Origin: Branchiostoma floridae
Lineage: Eukaryota > Chordata > Leptocardii > Amphioxiformes > Branchiostomatidae
DNA: 64,000 nucleotides
Reading direction: 5' to 3'
NCBI RefSeq assembly: GCF_000003815.2
Contig: NC_049984.1
Location: 2,123,759-2,187,758, forward strand
The stretch's first letter is position 1. Each line of letters begins with the position of its first letter. A model generated the notes under the pieces. It did not search any database and had not been told where the DNA came from. It saw only the letters and a list, made by a program, of their open reading frames with translations. Below, in pieces: positions 1 through 34,970 of the stretch. The translations under genes were made by a program, and so were the position numbers.

Positions 1-21262
<21,262 letters not shown>

Positions 21263-22146
21263 CTGACAGAGAAAAAAACAAAACATTTAAACAAGAGCTA
21301 TCTACCACTTAAAAATCACAACTTGTCTATGGCAAGAATATAGTCCAGAATCTAGATTTCAAAACTGGTTGTTCCGCTGCAGTACCATAAAAAGCCACTA
21401 AGACGCACATGTTTGAACTTGACCTTTGTTTTCCTGACTCCTACCGACAGACCAAGTATATTGTATCATAAAAAATTCGTTCAATAAAAGAAACAAATAA
21501 ACAAAGTTATGCTGTCCACACAGACGAAAGGCACTGAAAACATAACCTTCTTCTTGGTGAAGGTAACAATACCAACAAATCCTTACAGTAATTGTGCACT
21601 TATACATGTAGCAGTGTTAGAAACTCTAGCAATAGGAATTACAAAGGTACGATAAAGACTGGAAGAACAGCTTGCCAGAAGGTATCACCCAAGAAAACTA
21701 AGAAAATTTACTTGTCCCTCTATTCTGTTTACCCCTAATGATACTCTCATTAGTACAGCTAAAATGATGATCTCAGTCTTACAACCAATTAAGGTAAACA
21801 AAGGCACGTAACAAACTAATGTACCTTTCTGCCTGGTCAGCTACAAAGTACGGCGAGACTGTGCAATTTCTACCTCTGGCAAACTCCCTTTGAAACAGTG
21901 GATCAATAAGGCTGTCGCTCTGTATTTAGGTTAGTAAAGATGCTTGGGAGAGGCTTGAACTATAATTTCCTGTCTACGTGGCTTGAGGGCTTCAGAAACT
22001 TAAGATGCAAATGCAAATGCTGACACAGTTCTTCAAGCCTCGGTAACAGATAAGGTCCATTTTGAAGGGGATGCAACAGTCAATACTTGTGGAGACCACC
22101 ATTAGACAGTAAGCTCGATTGAAGACATGTTTGGTTTTGAAATGTT

Positions 22147-22998
22147 CAGAGTTGTACAAGTTTACTAGCCCTATTGTCCAGGGCAAGTGAAAGTGCTGAT
22201 CAGGAAAGTGCATGACCTTGCCCGATCACGCAAGTAAGATTTTTCTCTTGAGTGAGATTTTTACACACTTTTTGACGACGCCTCAGGGGAGTCGTCAAGT
22301 GGTATATTTTGCATTCAGTCTGCAAAAATTCTAGGAATTGCACAGGCATTTCCACAGGAATGCAGTATGCTGGGTATGCAAGCCCTCCCCCCCAAATCTG
22401 TTCCAGATGTATCTCTGGTATGCAATGGTGGAATGTAGGTCACACTTGCTCCCTGGAGGAATTTGTCCTTTGAAACTAGACAGGGAACTCTGCACAATGG
22501 ATCACGTTGTCTTGGTTGTTATGTTATGTTATGAAGGATACATTTTCTTTTCTAGAGCTTGTTCAAGCCATACGCCACAGGCAGACAGGAAATACTTCTG
22601 TAGTGCTCAGCTGTAGGTTTAGGTCACTGGCAGACCATTGTGCTGTACCGGGGATAGTACATTTCTGCTGGCCGCGGTAGGTTTATGTTACAGGTGGGCT
22701 AGTATATTGTGCCAGGGATAGTGCGACAGGGAAGTTCCAGTCTATTTCTGATTTGAGCTGTATTGTTGTACCCTCAATCGTCGTCATGGCAATAATACAT
22801 TTTTATTGCCAGTCTTGTTACAGTAGCAATGGTCAACATAGAAAAATAGAGGCAATAATAATAATTCCTTTCCTGGAAGTGAAAATGTATACTCGACATT
22901 TGAGTTTTGGGCTAGTGAAAAATTGGTTCAGGCAAGTAAATTTTTTTATCTGCTTGCCCAATAGGAAAAGTGAATTTCACAAAAATTGTCCAACCCTG
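22147..22998. mobile_element. CAGGG-family MITE interrupted by ~600 bp, 5-bp TSD
   Basis: Left part 22147-22265 (CAGAGTTGTACAAG, caagtaagatttttctc) and right part from about 22885 (gggctagtgaaaaattggtt to attgtccaaccctg) are halves of the same element as 20098-20423. Flanking atgtt at 22142-22146 and 22999-23003 match. The middle holds unrelated sequence, presumably a later insertion. Confidence 0.65.
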
Positions 22999-23049
22999 AT
23001 GTTGAAGTGTTAGTTTGAGCCACAAGATCAATACTACCTTACCTAGACG

Positions 23050-24020
23050 CTGCAAAAAAATTGCAATAATATGCTGATCTGAGTCTGATAAAATGAATCT
23101 TCATAGTACTGTCTAACCCAGGTACGGATGCACCATTTTATGACAGGGATATGGCACAGAGCCAAATTATCATATTCTTCACGGCCATCTTGAAAGTAAT
23201 ATTGAGTGGGAGAAGATGCATTATGACTCATACACGTACAGCCGAGATGCTGAGAAGTATTCTGGGGGGTTTTCTTACGTAGCCATGCATTTCTATAGCA
23301 GCATTTCAAAGCTGGAATTGTTGAAAATGTTACAATCTGAATTCTACTATTTGTACCACAAGACCCATACATATTGCTCAATCCTAGTAGTAACAACATG
23401 GCTGATGTATCTAAGTTCAATGTATTTTGAGGCTTACTCTAGTCACACAAATTACAGAAATATGCTGCTCTGAGTCTGATAAAATGAAGCTTCATATTAC
23501 TGTCCAGAACAGGTACGGATGCACCATTTTATGACAGGGATATGGCACAGAGCCAAATTATCATATTCTTCACGGCCATCTTGAGAGTATTATTGAGTGG
23601 GAGAAGACGCATTATGACTCATAGTCATACACATACAGCCGAGACTCTGAGTAGTATTCTGGGGGGCTTTCTAATGTAGCCATGCATTTTCATAGCAGCA
23701 TTTCAACACTGGAATTGCTGAAAATGTTACAATCTGAATTCTTCTTGGGGTTTCTAACACTGTATGATACTCTAAAAAATATGTGGCTGTTGTGTGGGAC
23801 ATTCAATATTACATCCCCTTAACAAATTGCTGAAAATATTATTATCTACTACCTATTATTATATTCTACTTGGGATTTCTAACACTGTATGATGTCTACT
23901 ACAGTATGATTCAAATAGCACCCCAAACAAGGCTGTTGCATGAGATGTTCAAATATTGCAGCCCCCTCAACGAATTGCTGAAAATATCATTATCTACATT
24001 CTACTTCGGATTCTTAACAC
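23050..24020. repeat. Tandem duplications (405-bp pair, then ~120-bp units)
   Basis: 23055-23350 repeats at 23460-23745 (aggtacggatgcaccatttt, ttcacggccatcttgaaagt). Next, ggtttctaacactgtatgat recurs at about 23751, 23875 and 24009 with caaattgctgaaaatatt between. Confidence 0.8.
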
Positions 24021-24139
24021 TGTATGATGTCAGTTAATGGATTTAAAAGCAGTATTGACAGGCGCATTGAGGAAAAGATAGGAAGAGGGGCTACCAGGGG
24101 CCTACTTGCTCCTATTTTCATAGACATACTGATAGTCCC

Positions 24140-24265
24140 TAAAATTCAGGTAAATTTATGCTCTATTCCCAGAGACATATTCTCTGAAATTCAGGTAAAT
24201 TTATGCTCTATTTTTAGAGACATAGTTTCTGAAATTCAGGTAAATTCAGGTAAATTTATGCTCTA
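24140..24265. repeat. ~45-bp tandem repeat
   Basis: attcaggtaaatttatgctc recurs at about 24144, 24190 and 24245, with a shorter unit at 24234; units carry agagacat. Confidence 0.85.
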
Positions 24266-24594
24266 AACAGCTCCCCAAACAAGGCTGTTATGTGGGTTAT
24301 CCAAACTCTACAGCCCCATCAAAGATACCACAACCACCTGCTGGAGTCCTTCAAGGAAAACCCCCTTTAGGGCCCCCTTTCTTCCACCTTCCAGGGTGCC
24401 TCAGGTGTTCTATCCCTATCCCAGCGGAGACTGCTTTGTTGTTAAAACAAAGACCCTGAAAGATTTCTCCAGTTGGACTGGGTTCATTCCACCCTCTTGC
24501 CAAGGGCAAGTCAACAGAAGGGTCAAGGACAGGATTGTGCAGAGGGGATGTACCGAGACATGGCGGTCACATGATGACGATATTTCATATGCTT

Positions 24595-25150
24595 TTAGCT
24601 AGGGAAAGGGCGGATGACAGCTGTGGATGAGAAAAAATGGTGACATAGCATGAAGGGGAAGGGGTGGGATAAAAGGGAAAAGGGCATTTTTAGGTTGAGA
24701 AGGATGTCTGGAGGCTTTTGTGTTTGCAGAAAATATTTCCAAATTGCAGAACAAAATTTTGACATGCTGCAAATATTGCAGAACACTGGAAAAAAGTATT
24801 TTGACCCTTTAGTAACATATGCAGCATTTAGCAGAGTGAATGCGAGGATGACAGCTGTGGATGAGAAAAAATAGTGACTGGGCATGAAAGGGTGAGAGTA
24901 GGAGAAAAGGGAAAAGGGCATTTTTAGGTTGAGAAGGATGTCTGGAGGCTTTTGTATTTGCAGAAAATTTTTCAAAATTGCGAATTTCAAAATTTTGACA
25001 TCCTGCAATATTGCAGAACACTGGAAAAAAGGATTTTGACCACTGCACTGAGAGAAAGTGCGGATGACAGCTGGAGATGAGTAAAAATGGTGACATGGCA
25101 TGAAAGGGTAAGGGTCGGATAAAAGGGAAAGGGCCGGATAAAATGGAAAG
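24595..25150. repeat. ~230-bp tandem repeat, 2.5 units
   Basis: gcggatgacagctgtggatg recurs near 24609, 24843 and 25059 with gggcatttttaggttgagaa and tgcagaacactggaaaaaa between. The long ORF on the minus strand here simply translates the repeat. Confidence 0.85.
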
Positions 25151-26250
25151 GGTTGAGATTCTATCTACAACAATGTCAATCCAGGTGTCAGAAGAAAGAA
25201 CAAAAGGGAGAAGCATTTTCAAACACAACAGGTTTCAGTTATATAATACAAGACCTTTGCAAAGAAAAGGTTCACACTAAGTATGCCTGTAGGCTCTACT
25301 CTGTCAAATCTACTGAAGCCAAGATTTGGTTACAGGGCATGTCTCTGCCAATGTACACTGACATAGGTTCTAAGGTTCAAGTGAGGACAAGAGAAATTGA
25401 AATCCAATACCACAGATTTTGCCACATGAGGATAGCCAGGATCAATGGAAAGTCATACATGGAAATGTGACACTGTGGTGATTTTTCTTTCTATATCGCA
25501 AAACATGATGCAACACCTGGGACATGGATGCACAATTCTACGTACCGAATAAATAAAAATTATGCACAAGAATTGAAATGCTCTTGTAAAGATATAGCAA
25601 AATGTTGTATATTCCCTAATATTATAAGGTTTATAATGTTTTAAAACAATACCATATTAGGTTGAAATAGAAAATGTGTCATGTTATCACATGACATCAG
25701 ATCCAAAAATAGACACAGGCGATCAATGAGACTTTGTACATATAACCTCTAGCGTGGCCATATGCACGTATAATGTGTGGTATGCAATAACTGGTACTGG
25801 TAGTTGAAAGAAAAGACAGCAGCAGAAAATGAAGTCATATTAATTATTATTGCATTCCAAAAATGCTGCTTCAGAAAATGATGCAAGGAAGCAAAATTTA
25901 TTCAACAGGTAAGTACGACAATTTTGCACACAGGCATCTACTTAAAAATTCCAGTTTATAAGGACATGCAGTTTTAGAGAATATATAACCTTGCAACTAT
26001 ATGTATTTAACATAACTCTAGTAGAAGCCCAACAGGATCTTTATCCTGAAATGAAGATTTTGCTTATTGGTTCATATTTCCCTCGGGATACTGCTAGAGA
26101 TATGAAATTATGTTGAGCCACTGCTACATGTCCCCGTGGCTTTCTGGGTTGTATAAGAAGGCGAGCAATCTTAAATATATCATCTAAGATAGCAGCCCCA
26201 TACTATTAAATCTTAGAAAGCTTTTGGTGTACCACAATGATGCCATCTCT
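25150..26250. other. Intron sequence, one unassigned ORF
   Basis: Contains a 105-codon plus-strand ORF (25153-25470) with no recognisable domain and no flanking splice signals; otherwise AT-rich intron. Confidence 0.3.
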
Positions 26251-26440
26251 GCTTCAAATATTGTCCTACCTGCATGCCAAGGTTCAATTATTTTTTCTCT
26301 CATCCTCAAACTAATCCTAGGAACTTAGGAAAACCTTTGTTATACCATATAATTTTTCCCTCTCTGCTTCCAATGTTGTCCTACCTGCATGCCAAGGTTC
26401 AATTATTTTTCTCTCATTCTCAAACTAATATCATCTTTTA
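26250..26440. repeat. ~115-bp tandem duplication
   Basis: cctacctgcatgccaaggtt followed by caattattttttctctca occurs at about 26267 and 26380. Confidence 0.8.
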
Positions 26441-26599
26441 TCATTCCCCACAAAAATATCACAAAATGATATATATTTTCAGTACTAGAATACTAGCACA
26501 ACCATATGTGTGCCAATCAGAGTTGCGAATACATGAATGTATGAGTAGATAGAGCTGTGCTGTTGGAATAAAGGCAGTCTCAGCCAGTATCAGCCAGTC

Positions 26600-27310
26600 T
26601 ATACACGTCAGTCAAGAGGTGTAGTCAGGTGACCCTTTTGGCTGGAAATACAGGGTACACCGTCCACCATCACCTTTATTGTGCACCCAATATTGGACCT
26701 GTGCACCTCATTTTTGACAGTGGGTGCAACCATGCAACTAGATCTTTGTGAAGGGTTACATACGTAAAGGTCCCTAAATGATGATTATACAATTTTGTGC
26801 AATATATCATTGACATTTAGGTGTCAAAAATAACAAAATCTTTGTGGTATTTTTTCAATTATTTTTTCATTAACACTTTTGTGGTAAGGTTGCATACATA
26901 CTTAACTTAAATAAGTACTGTACAGTATTGTGTAACACATTATTGACAGAAAAAATAATAAAACAGTTGTGGTATTATTTTTGCTAAAAATTTCGAAATT
27001 TGTGACATGATTTCAGAGAGGGAGGTCTGTAACTAGGTATTGCTGACATTCTGTTTTATTCTATATTGTTCACCCAAAATTTTCCTTGCACAGCTAAATT
27101 TTCAGTTTGGTTGCACCAGTGCACCTATTTCCAAAAATGGATTTTGCGCCATGTGACCTGGTTTATCATGTGAACAGTGACCTCATTTTCACCTTAGTAA
27201 TTGCTTTACCTGATGCTGACTATTGTACGAATTGATACAAAATTCACAAAAGGCAACAGATTGGAATTCAGCCTCCTAGGAATCCTTTCTGATAGTCATT
27301 TCAACTGTAC
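26600..27310. other. Intron sequence, no gene seen
   Basis: Repetitive-looking but unclassified; ttttgtgcaatatatcattgac at 26793 and tgtgtaacacattattgac at 26929 suggest an old internal duplication. Confidence 0.35.
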
Positions 27311-27746
27311 TCTAGGTTGAGATGTACTGTAAAGGCAGAAACATTCGCGATGGTTTTATGTTCGCATTTTTTGCGAGCCCCTTCACCATTTTGCGAGCCC
27401 CTTCACCGCGAACACTCGTCCACTACAGTTTGTGACTACAGTAAATGGCGCTACCGAGAACTCAAAACCAATGACAACACTGTCTCATTCTCCCTGCTAC
27501 AGAGAAATCAAATCCACACGAACTTAAATGTATATACAGTAATATAGCATTTGCATGCGTGTGATGTACCACCATTTTAGTGCCAAGAGACACCTGTTTC
27601 CATCTAGGGACTTGTGCAGCCCTCTGAGACAACAAGACTGCTTTCCTGTAGAGCCCAGGGCAAGTAATTGGGTCATTTTTTCACGGGTGAACAACATAAT
27701 AATATCCGTCCTCAATGAATATGTAGGCCAGTTATTCCATTGAAAT

Positions 27747-28126
27747 CAGGGCTTGAAATACTTTTTTCTGTCTACCTGCACTGATGCAGGTAACGTTGAT
27801 AATCACCTGCACCAGACAAATTTTACCTGCGCTACTTAGAATAAGAAAATATGGATAGTACTAAAATTGTCCAGAAAACATGGCTTTTTATACGTCATAG
27901 GTGATTAACAGTCTATGTAGCTAGTAAAAATCTACATACACCTTCATCATCATAGTACATGTATACCTAAACCCAGTACATGGACCTGTGCAGGTAATTA
28001 AGTGTAGCCTGAGTATCATCCTCCGTAGTGACCGCTGGCTTAAGTGCAGGTAGACATCAGAAATACCTGCACAGCTCCAATTTTACGTGCACTAACCTGC
28101 ACATGCAGGAGGCATTTTGAGCCCCG
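27747..28126. mobile_element. CAGGG-family MITE, reverse orientation, 5-bp TSD
   Basis: Starts CAGGGCTTGAAATACTTT and ends ggcattttgagccccg; contents are the reverse complement of 17379-17725. Flanking gaaat at 27742-27746 and 28127-28131 match. Confidence 0.75.
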
Positions 28127-28562
28127 GAAATGCAAACTGCAAAATGAGAAGCAAATATTCAAGAACCACAATTTATATACCACAAAACCCATATTGCTCA
28201 ATCCTAGTAAAAAAAACATGGCCGCTGTATCAAAGTCCAATGTATCTTGAGGCTTACTAGTCACACACAGTGTTTGGCAAGAGAACTCTGTACAATAACA
28301 ATACAAATATACCACTAGACTAGGTAGGAGGTCATATAACATATTATGAACAATAAATTTATGCATTTACTAAAATTGAAAATGATGACTTCAGACAGGA
28401 AATATTCATACACATCTCCTCAAAGCAAAAGCCTCTTGCGAGTGCCATTTCAGGTCATGTTTCATTTCAAAACCTTATTGAACGAATACGCAATAAAAAA
28501 AAACAATATTGCGCTTGGCCAAGGCCACCGATACATACATTCAGGAATATATGGCTGTGCAA

Positions 28563-28670
28563 TCAGGCCTAGAAAAAAAATGTTGTGTTTCCTGTTTCAG
28601 TCCTGAAAAAATCAGGGTTGGTAGGTAGGGATTATCTTTTTTTTTCTTGTATTTTTTTAGGCTGGCCAAA
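28563..28670. repeat. Dispersed repeat shared with 6875-6965
   Basis: ggcctagaaaaaaaatgttg, tttcctgtttcagtcctgaa and ggtaggtagggattatcttt match 6875-6965 with few changes; inverted pieces lie next to ANKRD exon 4. Confidence 0.7.
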
Positions 28671-29602
28671 ACTCTAGTGTGACATATTACACTATAGTTG
28701 AACAAAGTAAACTGAAATGCATGAGGTCTTGCATGTTGTACATGATATCAATAAGATACATTTATCCTTCATTAGATAGGACAAGCAGTATTTTTACTTC
28801 AATAGGAAGCAGGCTGAATAAAAATTCAAATTGGAAGCTATGTGACTCCACTGTCCACCAAAAATAAAGTCTAGGGTAGGCAAGTTTTTCTAGGATAGGC
28901 AGGGATTTTTTTTTCTACGCCTTGTGAATCTCAGAGGGTGAATTACTTTCTCGGTTGCATTACAAGCCCATATTCTGATTGAGGTGTCTAAAGGGGTCCC
29001 AAAAAAATACAATTTTGCTCATGCTGAATACACTCATATAATTGACGTATTGTTATAAATGCCAGTGTCAAATTGATAATGGTGAAATGCAAGACCTTCA
29101 GAGGGGTGTGGCAGCATGGGATACACAGGGCTTGAAATTTCTACTAGACTGTCATTTGGCAAGGGAAAAGCTCTGACGTTCAATGTTGCGATTTGCTTCT
29201 TGGTCAAATTCCAATGCGCATATGCTGTGGTGCAGTGGCTTGCCATTTTGAGCACTGGTCATTTTCAATTCCCACAAAAAAAGGATTCAACTCTGTGCAG
29301 TATATCATAGACCTAGCAAAGAAATGACAATGCAAAAAAAAATGCAAAGACATTTTATTCTCTTTCAATTGGAATCCAATACAAAGATAAGTACATTCTT
29401 CTATATTGCCATTTGTTGACAAAATATAAATCGTCAAAGTAGTGCCTACACAACTGTGCATGTTGTCCATTATGCACCTGTGTGAAAGTGGGCCCCACCA
29501 AACAATGTAAATTTCATGCAGTTCAGGTAACAATACCAGATCGCAGGTATTCTGGCAGCCAGCCAAATGTTTCGTGGGAAAAAAGAGGACTTCCAACCCT
29601 GT

Positions 29603-30604
29603 CAGGGCTCAAATTACTTTTTTCTGCATACCTGCACTGATGCAGGTAACATTGGAAATTACCAGCACCACTCTAAATTTAGACAGTATGGATCATACTA
29701 AAATCATTCAGGAACCACTGCTATTTTTTCTTTTAAACGCGATAACAGTCAATGCAGCTAATAACAATCAACATACACCTACATCATAGGATAGCTATGT
29801 ATAAATATAGAATACAACAGTGTGTTCCGTTTCAACCGAGGTAGGTACCAGCCCGACCGCGGGTTGGATCGCCTGACGGCGAAAGGTATGACATTAAACC
29901 CAGTACATGGACCAGTGCAGGTTAGGTGCAGGTAGACACCAGAAATACCTGCACAGCTCCAGTTTTACCTGCACTAACCTGCATATGCAGGTGGCATTCC
30001 GAGCCGTCTGTATTGTCACAGTCACTTTCATATTCAAGAGAAATTACTTGTGCATTATGTCACAGCAACATTATTCACATTTCTTCCTCAAAATAACACG
30101 CCATGCGGCGAAGGAGCTCGCTTTCTTTCACCACAAAAAAATGTTTGACGTACGTGAACACCTTTTGAAATGCTTCAGGATTATGGCATAAATCCTGTCA
30201 TTCATGTTCAGGGCTAGAAATACCACCTGCATACATATGCAGGTTAGTGCAGGTAAAATTGGAGCTGTGCAGGTATTTCTGGCGCAGGCGTCTACCTGCA
30301 CCTAACCAGCACTGGTCCATGTACTGGGTCTTATACATAAATGTCCTATAATGTAGGTGTATATGGATTGTTCATAGCTGCATTACCTCACTCACTCACT
30401 CACTCACTATCCGGTTTAGCGTCCGTTCTTCCCTGTCTTGCAGAGGTTGGACCTGTTACCACCTATTGAGTATAAAAGAAAAAAATAGCAATTTGGTTCC
30501 TGAACAATTTTAGTATGATCCATACCTCCTAAATTCAAAGCAGGTAAAATTTGTCTGATGCAGGCAATTTTCAATGTTACAGAAAAAAAGTATTTCGAGC
30601 CCTG
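29603..30604. mobile_element. Two further CAGGG-family MITE copies
   Basis: One copy about 29603-30006 in reverse orientation (starts CAGGGCTCAAATTACTTT), with an extra GC-rich insert near 29830-29885; the other 30209-30604 in forward orientation (CAGGGCTAGAAATACC to gtatttcgagccctg), with a (ctca)n insert at 30386-30408. The two share flanking caccacaaaaaaatgt-type sequence. No exact target duplication found. Confidence 0.65.
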
Positions 30605-30849
30605 AATATGTTTTAGATTTCTCCCTCAAAATAAGATAACATACAGAGAAGGAAGTCTCTTTCTTTCACTACAAAAAAATGTCTGACGTACGCGAACACC
30701 TTTTGAAATGCTAAGGCTTAAATCCTGTCATTCATGTTGTAACGTATGGCCAACACATAATCTCTCCGAGAGTCACCTTCTGTTAACAGCCCCTTTCTGT
30801 ACCATCTGACCTTTTCAATATTCCGCCTGACACCTGCTTTTGGTCGTAC

Positions 30850-31800
30850 CTTAAACTGGACTCAATGTTGACAAGAAAATGTTGGCAATTGATATAATTT
30901 CTTCAGCAGTGTTCTTGTCCACAAATAGGAAAGTAATTCACAATATAGTTTGTTTCTAGAGCGCAAAAATCACTGTTTGCATCAGCCCCTATCCTGTTAA
31001 AAAATAGTTCAATCAAAAGAAGCTCATTCAAAATATGCTGTTGGTTGTATGTTAAATTGGACTCAATGTTGACAAGAAAATATTGGTAATTGATATAATT
31101 TCCTCAGCAGTGTTCTTGTAAGTGTCTGCCCACAGATACGAAAGTAATTCACGACAAAGCTTGCTTCTAGAGTACAAAAATCACTGTTTGCATCAGCCCC
31201 TATACTGTTCAAAAAAAGCTCAATCAAAAGAAGCTCTTTCAAAATATGCTGTTGGTTATATGTTAAACTGGACTCAATGTTGACAAGAAAATGTTGGTAA
31301 TTGATATAATTTCTTCAGCAGTATTCTTGTCCACAAATAGGAAAGTATTTCACAACATAGCTTAGTCTAAGAGCGCAAAAATCACTGTTAGCATCATCCC
31401 CTATCCTGTTCAAAAAAAGTTCAATCAAAAGAAGCTCATTCAAAATATGCTGTTGGTTATATGTTAAATTGGACTCAATGTCGACAAGAAAATATTGGTA
31501 ATTGATATAATTTCCTCAGCAGTGTTCTTGTAAGTGTCTGCCCACAGATACGAAAGTAATTCACGACAAAGCTTGCTTCTAGAGCGCAAAAATCACTGTT
31601 AGCATCATCCCCTATCCTGTTCAAAAATAGTGCAATCAAAAGAAGCTCATTCAAAATATGCTGTTGGTTGTATGTTAAATTGGACTCAATGTTGACAAGA
31701 AAATATTGGTAATTGATATAATTACTTCAGCAGTGTTCTTGTAAGTGTCTGCCCACAGATACGAAAGTAATTCACGACAAATCTTTTTTCTAGAGTGCAA
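30850..31800. repeat. ~205-bp minisatellite, 5 units, partly dimeric
   Basis: tggactcaatgttgacaaga recurs at about 30857, 31059, 31269, 31470 and 31681, spacings 202, 210, 201, 211. Units 1 and 3 have cttgtccacaaatagg; units 2, 4 and 5 have cttgtaagtgtctgcccaca, so much of the array is an alternating dimer. Confidence 0.9.
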
Positions 31801-31968
31801 AAATTATCACCTACACCATAGTAAATTTATGTATAAAACCCAGTACATGGACCAGTGTAGGTTAGGTGCAGGTAGACATCAAAAATACCTGCACAGCTCC
31901 AATTTTATCTGCACTAACCTGCATATGCAGGTGATATTTAAGTCCTTTTTATTTTGGAGTGCAAAAAT
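31793..31968. mobile_element. Half MITE inserted in the last minisatellite unit
   Basis: A truncated CAGGG-family copy (about 31805-31956, containing acccagtacatggaccagtg) interrupts the fifth unit. The 12-bp sequence gagtgcaaaaat flanks it on both sides (31793-31804 and 31957-31968). Confidence 0.6.
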
Positions 31969-32081
31969 CAGATTCACTGTTTGCATCAGCCATATATAAA
32001 ATAGTTCCCATGAGCTCACATCATAAGCAAACCAATCAAGCCCCAATCAAAAGAAGCTCATTCAAAATATCCGAGCTACCA

Positions 32082-32530
32082 CGAACATGTACCAGGTACT
32101 GCCAACATACAAGATAAAAAGCGGACTTTATCACAAAGAAAAGCACACCAAACAGGTTATAATTATGTACAATCATGTTTTTTTTTCCTATTCACATTTC
32201 CTATGATGTCTGTAATATCATTTTGAATATGCAGCCTACATGTATGACACACATAATTACCCCAACCACTAGCTCAGAGGCATATCGCATCACAGTGGGC
32301 TAGAAGTAGAACATGTACCTGATACTGCCAACATATAAGATAAAAAGCGGACCTTGTCACAAAGAAAAGAACACCAAACAGGTTACACAGTAGTACATTC
32401 ATGTCTTTTTCGTATTCACTGCTACGCTGTCGTTAATATCATTTTGAATATGCAGCCTACATGTATGACACACATAATTACCCCTACCACTGGAACAGAG
32501 TCATATCACATCACAGTGGGCTAGCATGTA
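32082..32530. repeat. ~228-bp tandem duplication
   Basis: gaacatgtaccaggtactgc at 32082 and a near-copy at 32310; the units share aagataaaaagcgga, cagcctacatgtatgacaca and cacatcacagtgggctag-type ends. Confidence 0.85.
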
Positions 32531-34960
32531 GTACAGGAGACCTATACGCCACAGCTTGACACTTGTTGCGTTATCAATATCCGTAAATGTCATAGAAAAT
32601 GTGTCAAGGCCCCAATAACTGGAGCTCGGGCCACATTGATTTGGGCGGGACAAATTCTGCTGCAATATATTAGATAGGCTCCCTATTTTGATCGTGACAA
32701 CGATTTCTTTTGCGGAAAAAAAATAGGACAAATGGAGATTCAAAATGCATATCTGATGGCCTGTCACTCGAGGGAGTATGCTAATGAGTATTTTCACAGG
32801 GAAGGATATTTTCCTGTCCTCTATTTGTGTCTGTCATCGAGGCAGTTTGTTGTTTACATGTTTATGATTGGTGCAAAATAATACAGTGACACAGATTGTG
32901 AAACAGATTCACAGCTGTGTACTTGCATATATCAAGGAGGTTCAACCTCATTGCATATATCTACCATTTCACTTTCTGTTGGAGGACCTGTCACATATTT
33001 CAATCTGATATGATGTGAAAATGGTCAGTGTGCATATTTTCTTATCAGCAAAAGTGATTTTCACCAAGACATTACGATTTGGAAGGTTGTCAACTTGATC
33101 ATCTTATCTCCTGTGTAATGAAACCTCATACTTACAATTCTTGATTCAAATTTGTATTGGTATTAGGATGGAAAAAAGGTTAAAATTCTAAATAGTCCTT
33201 GGCACCTACAGTATAAACTACATTCAATAAAGGTCTTCAATCATTACAAATTTGCAACTGAAATGTGTAAAAGCAACTGCAGTATAATAGAATAGAAGTG
33301 TCCTTCACATCCGGACATATACATTCACACCTATGTGTGAAATGCTTTCACTGAAAGCAGTTCATTCTTTTCTGTGCATCTGTATATAAATATACTGCTT
33401 GGCTAATTTCACATGCATAGAGAGGAACAATACTGGGTATTTGTTGACACATATGCAAGCCACACCTGCCAAGTAGTCTTGTATTTTTTTTCACATAAGT
33501 ATGCAAAAGGAATACATAATTCATATCTCTAGAGAAGAAAAAGGCATTATGATTTCAAACATTTGATATTAGTGTTTCCATTTTGACCTATATTCCTACT
33601 CTTGTCCTTTTCCAGTTCTAATTAAGATAGCCCTGTCACTGAAACTATTGAATGTGACATTTCTATGCTTATCTTAATTAGACTAATTAGATAAGGCTAA
33701 ATTAAAACCAGACCACAAAATCTGCCAAAAGATTACTTCATGGTGCAATGTGCATTAGACCTGGCTTATGCTACCACTTGGTACCTCGTACCATTCTTGA
33801 CAATAGAATCCTTTTGGAACACCCTGGCACGATGTATTATGCAATAATACCTGCACCCCTACAACATTCTTACTAGATTTAAGATGATTAATCCTCAAGA
33901 AGCCTTAAAGGTAGTCAACTAAATCTTGTGGAAAGAGATACTGCGATTGCAAGATCCAAGTCAAGAAACTAAGACCTCCAACAAATACTGTGACCTTCTT
34001 GTAAAAAATCTCAGATATCTGGGGCATTTGCACACCTGCAGTGCAAGAGCAACAGGTCTATAATATGGTACGTGCATTATGTGACTACTACATAACTACT
34101 GTATTGTGAGCTACCTCGAATCTACGATTCTTTTGGAAGATCCAGGTTTCCCTAGACAAGTATCCGTGAATGTTGCACAGCAGTAAAAATGATGAATGTG
34201 TCTGTTGAAGACAATTATTTGCTACCAGCATCACAATTTATATACTTCATACCACATTTGTTTGGGGGTATATTTTCCTGATATTCAAGAGAAAAACACA
34301 AAAACATGACAATTTGTGATTTTCTGCAACTTCTTGCACCTGCTGATGAGTTAAGAACGACAGCCAGGTTTTAGATGTGAGAGCAAGATAGTCCAGTCGG
34401 TGATCTGACGACACCATCATGGAAAAAATGCGGGAGGAAAAAATTTGACCTACTGTTTTCATGCTAGCAATAAAATGAGTACAGTTCGCCAAAAATGGCA
34501 GCCACTCCCACATAAAGTTCCCCCTCCCCATCTAGACGGGTTCCTGACACAATCTGAAGGCACAGAGAGACCACAGAGGTCAGTATGGGGGCACAGGTAG
34601 AGGGGACGGGCAGCCAGGTACGTGTTATGGTGCAAACAGAAAAAAATGGCGTCATTGGAAACAGGTCGGGTCACATAAAGGCCAAATTACGCCGTATACA
34701 ACCCCTTATACGCCGCTAACCTTCCTCAAAATATCACCTCAGGTGCCTCAAGATGTTGTTTGTGCGACTGAGGGTGTTGTGGGGCGTCTATGATCGCCGT
34801 TTCGTGTGCAAACAGGGCCGCTGTACGACGAAGGTTGTACAACATTGCTCCGAAAACATGGAAGCTTGTTTCCAAGGCTGCCCCCAGTTGTTACGGTCTC
34901 ATACTCCCCAAACATGCGGCCGATCGCCTGCAGATTCATCCAGAAGATGCTTAAGATGCT
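32530..34960. other. Long intron sequence upstream of the promoter, no gene seen
   Basis: Mostly unique-looking AT-rich DNA. A short imperfect hairpin (taattaagatag / cttatcttaatta) lies at 33620-33680. GC content rises from about 34.45 kb towards the divergent promoter. Confidence 0.35.
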
Positions 34961-34970
34961 CAAGACTCAC

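Noticed and set aside
24595-25228. Minus-strand ORFs of 139-168 codons
   Set aside because: Both are readings of a ~230-bp tandem repeat in intron DNA, with repetitive protein sequence and no domain.
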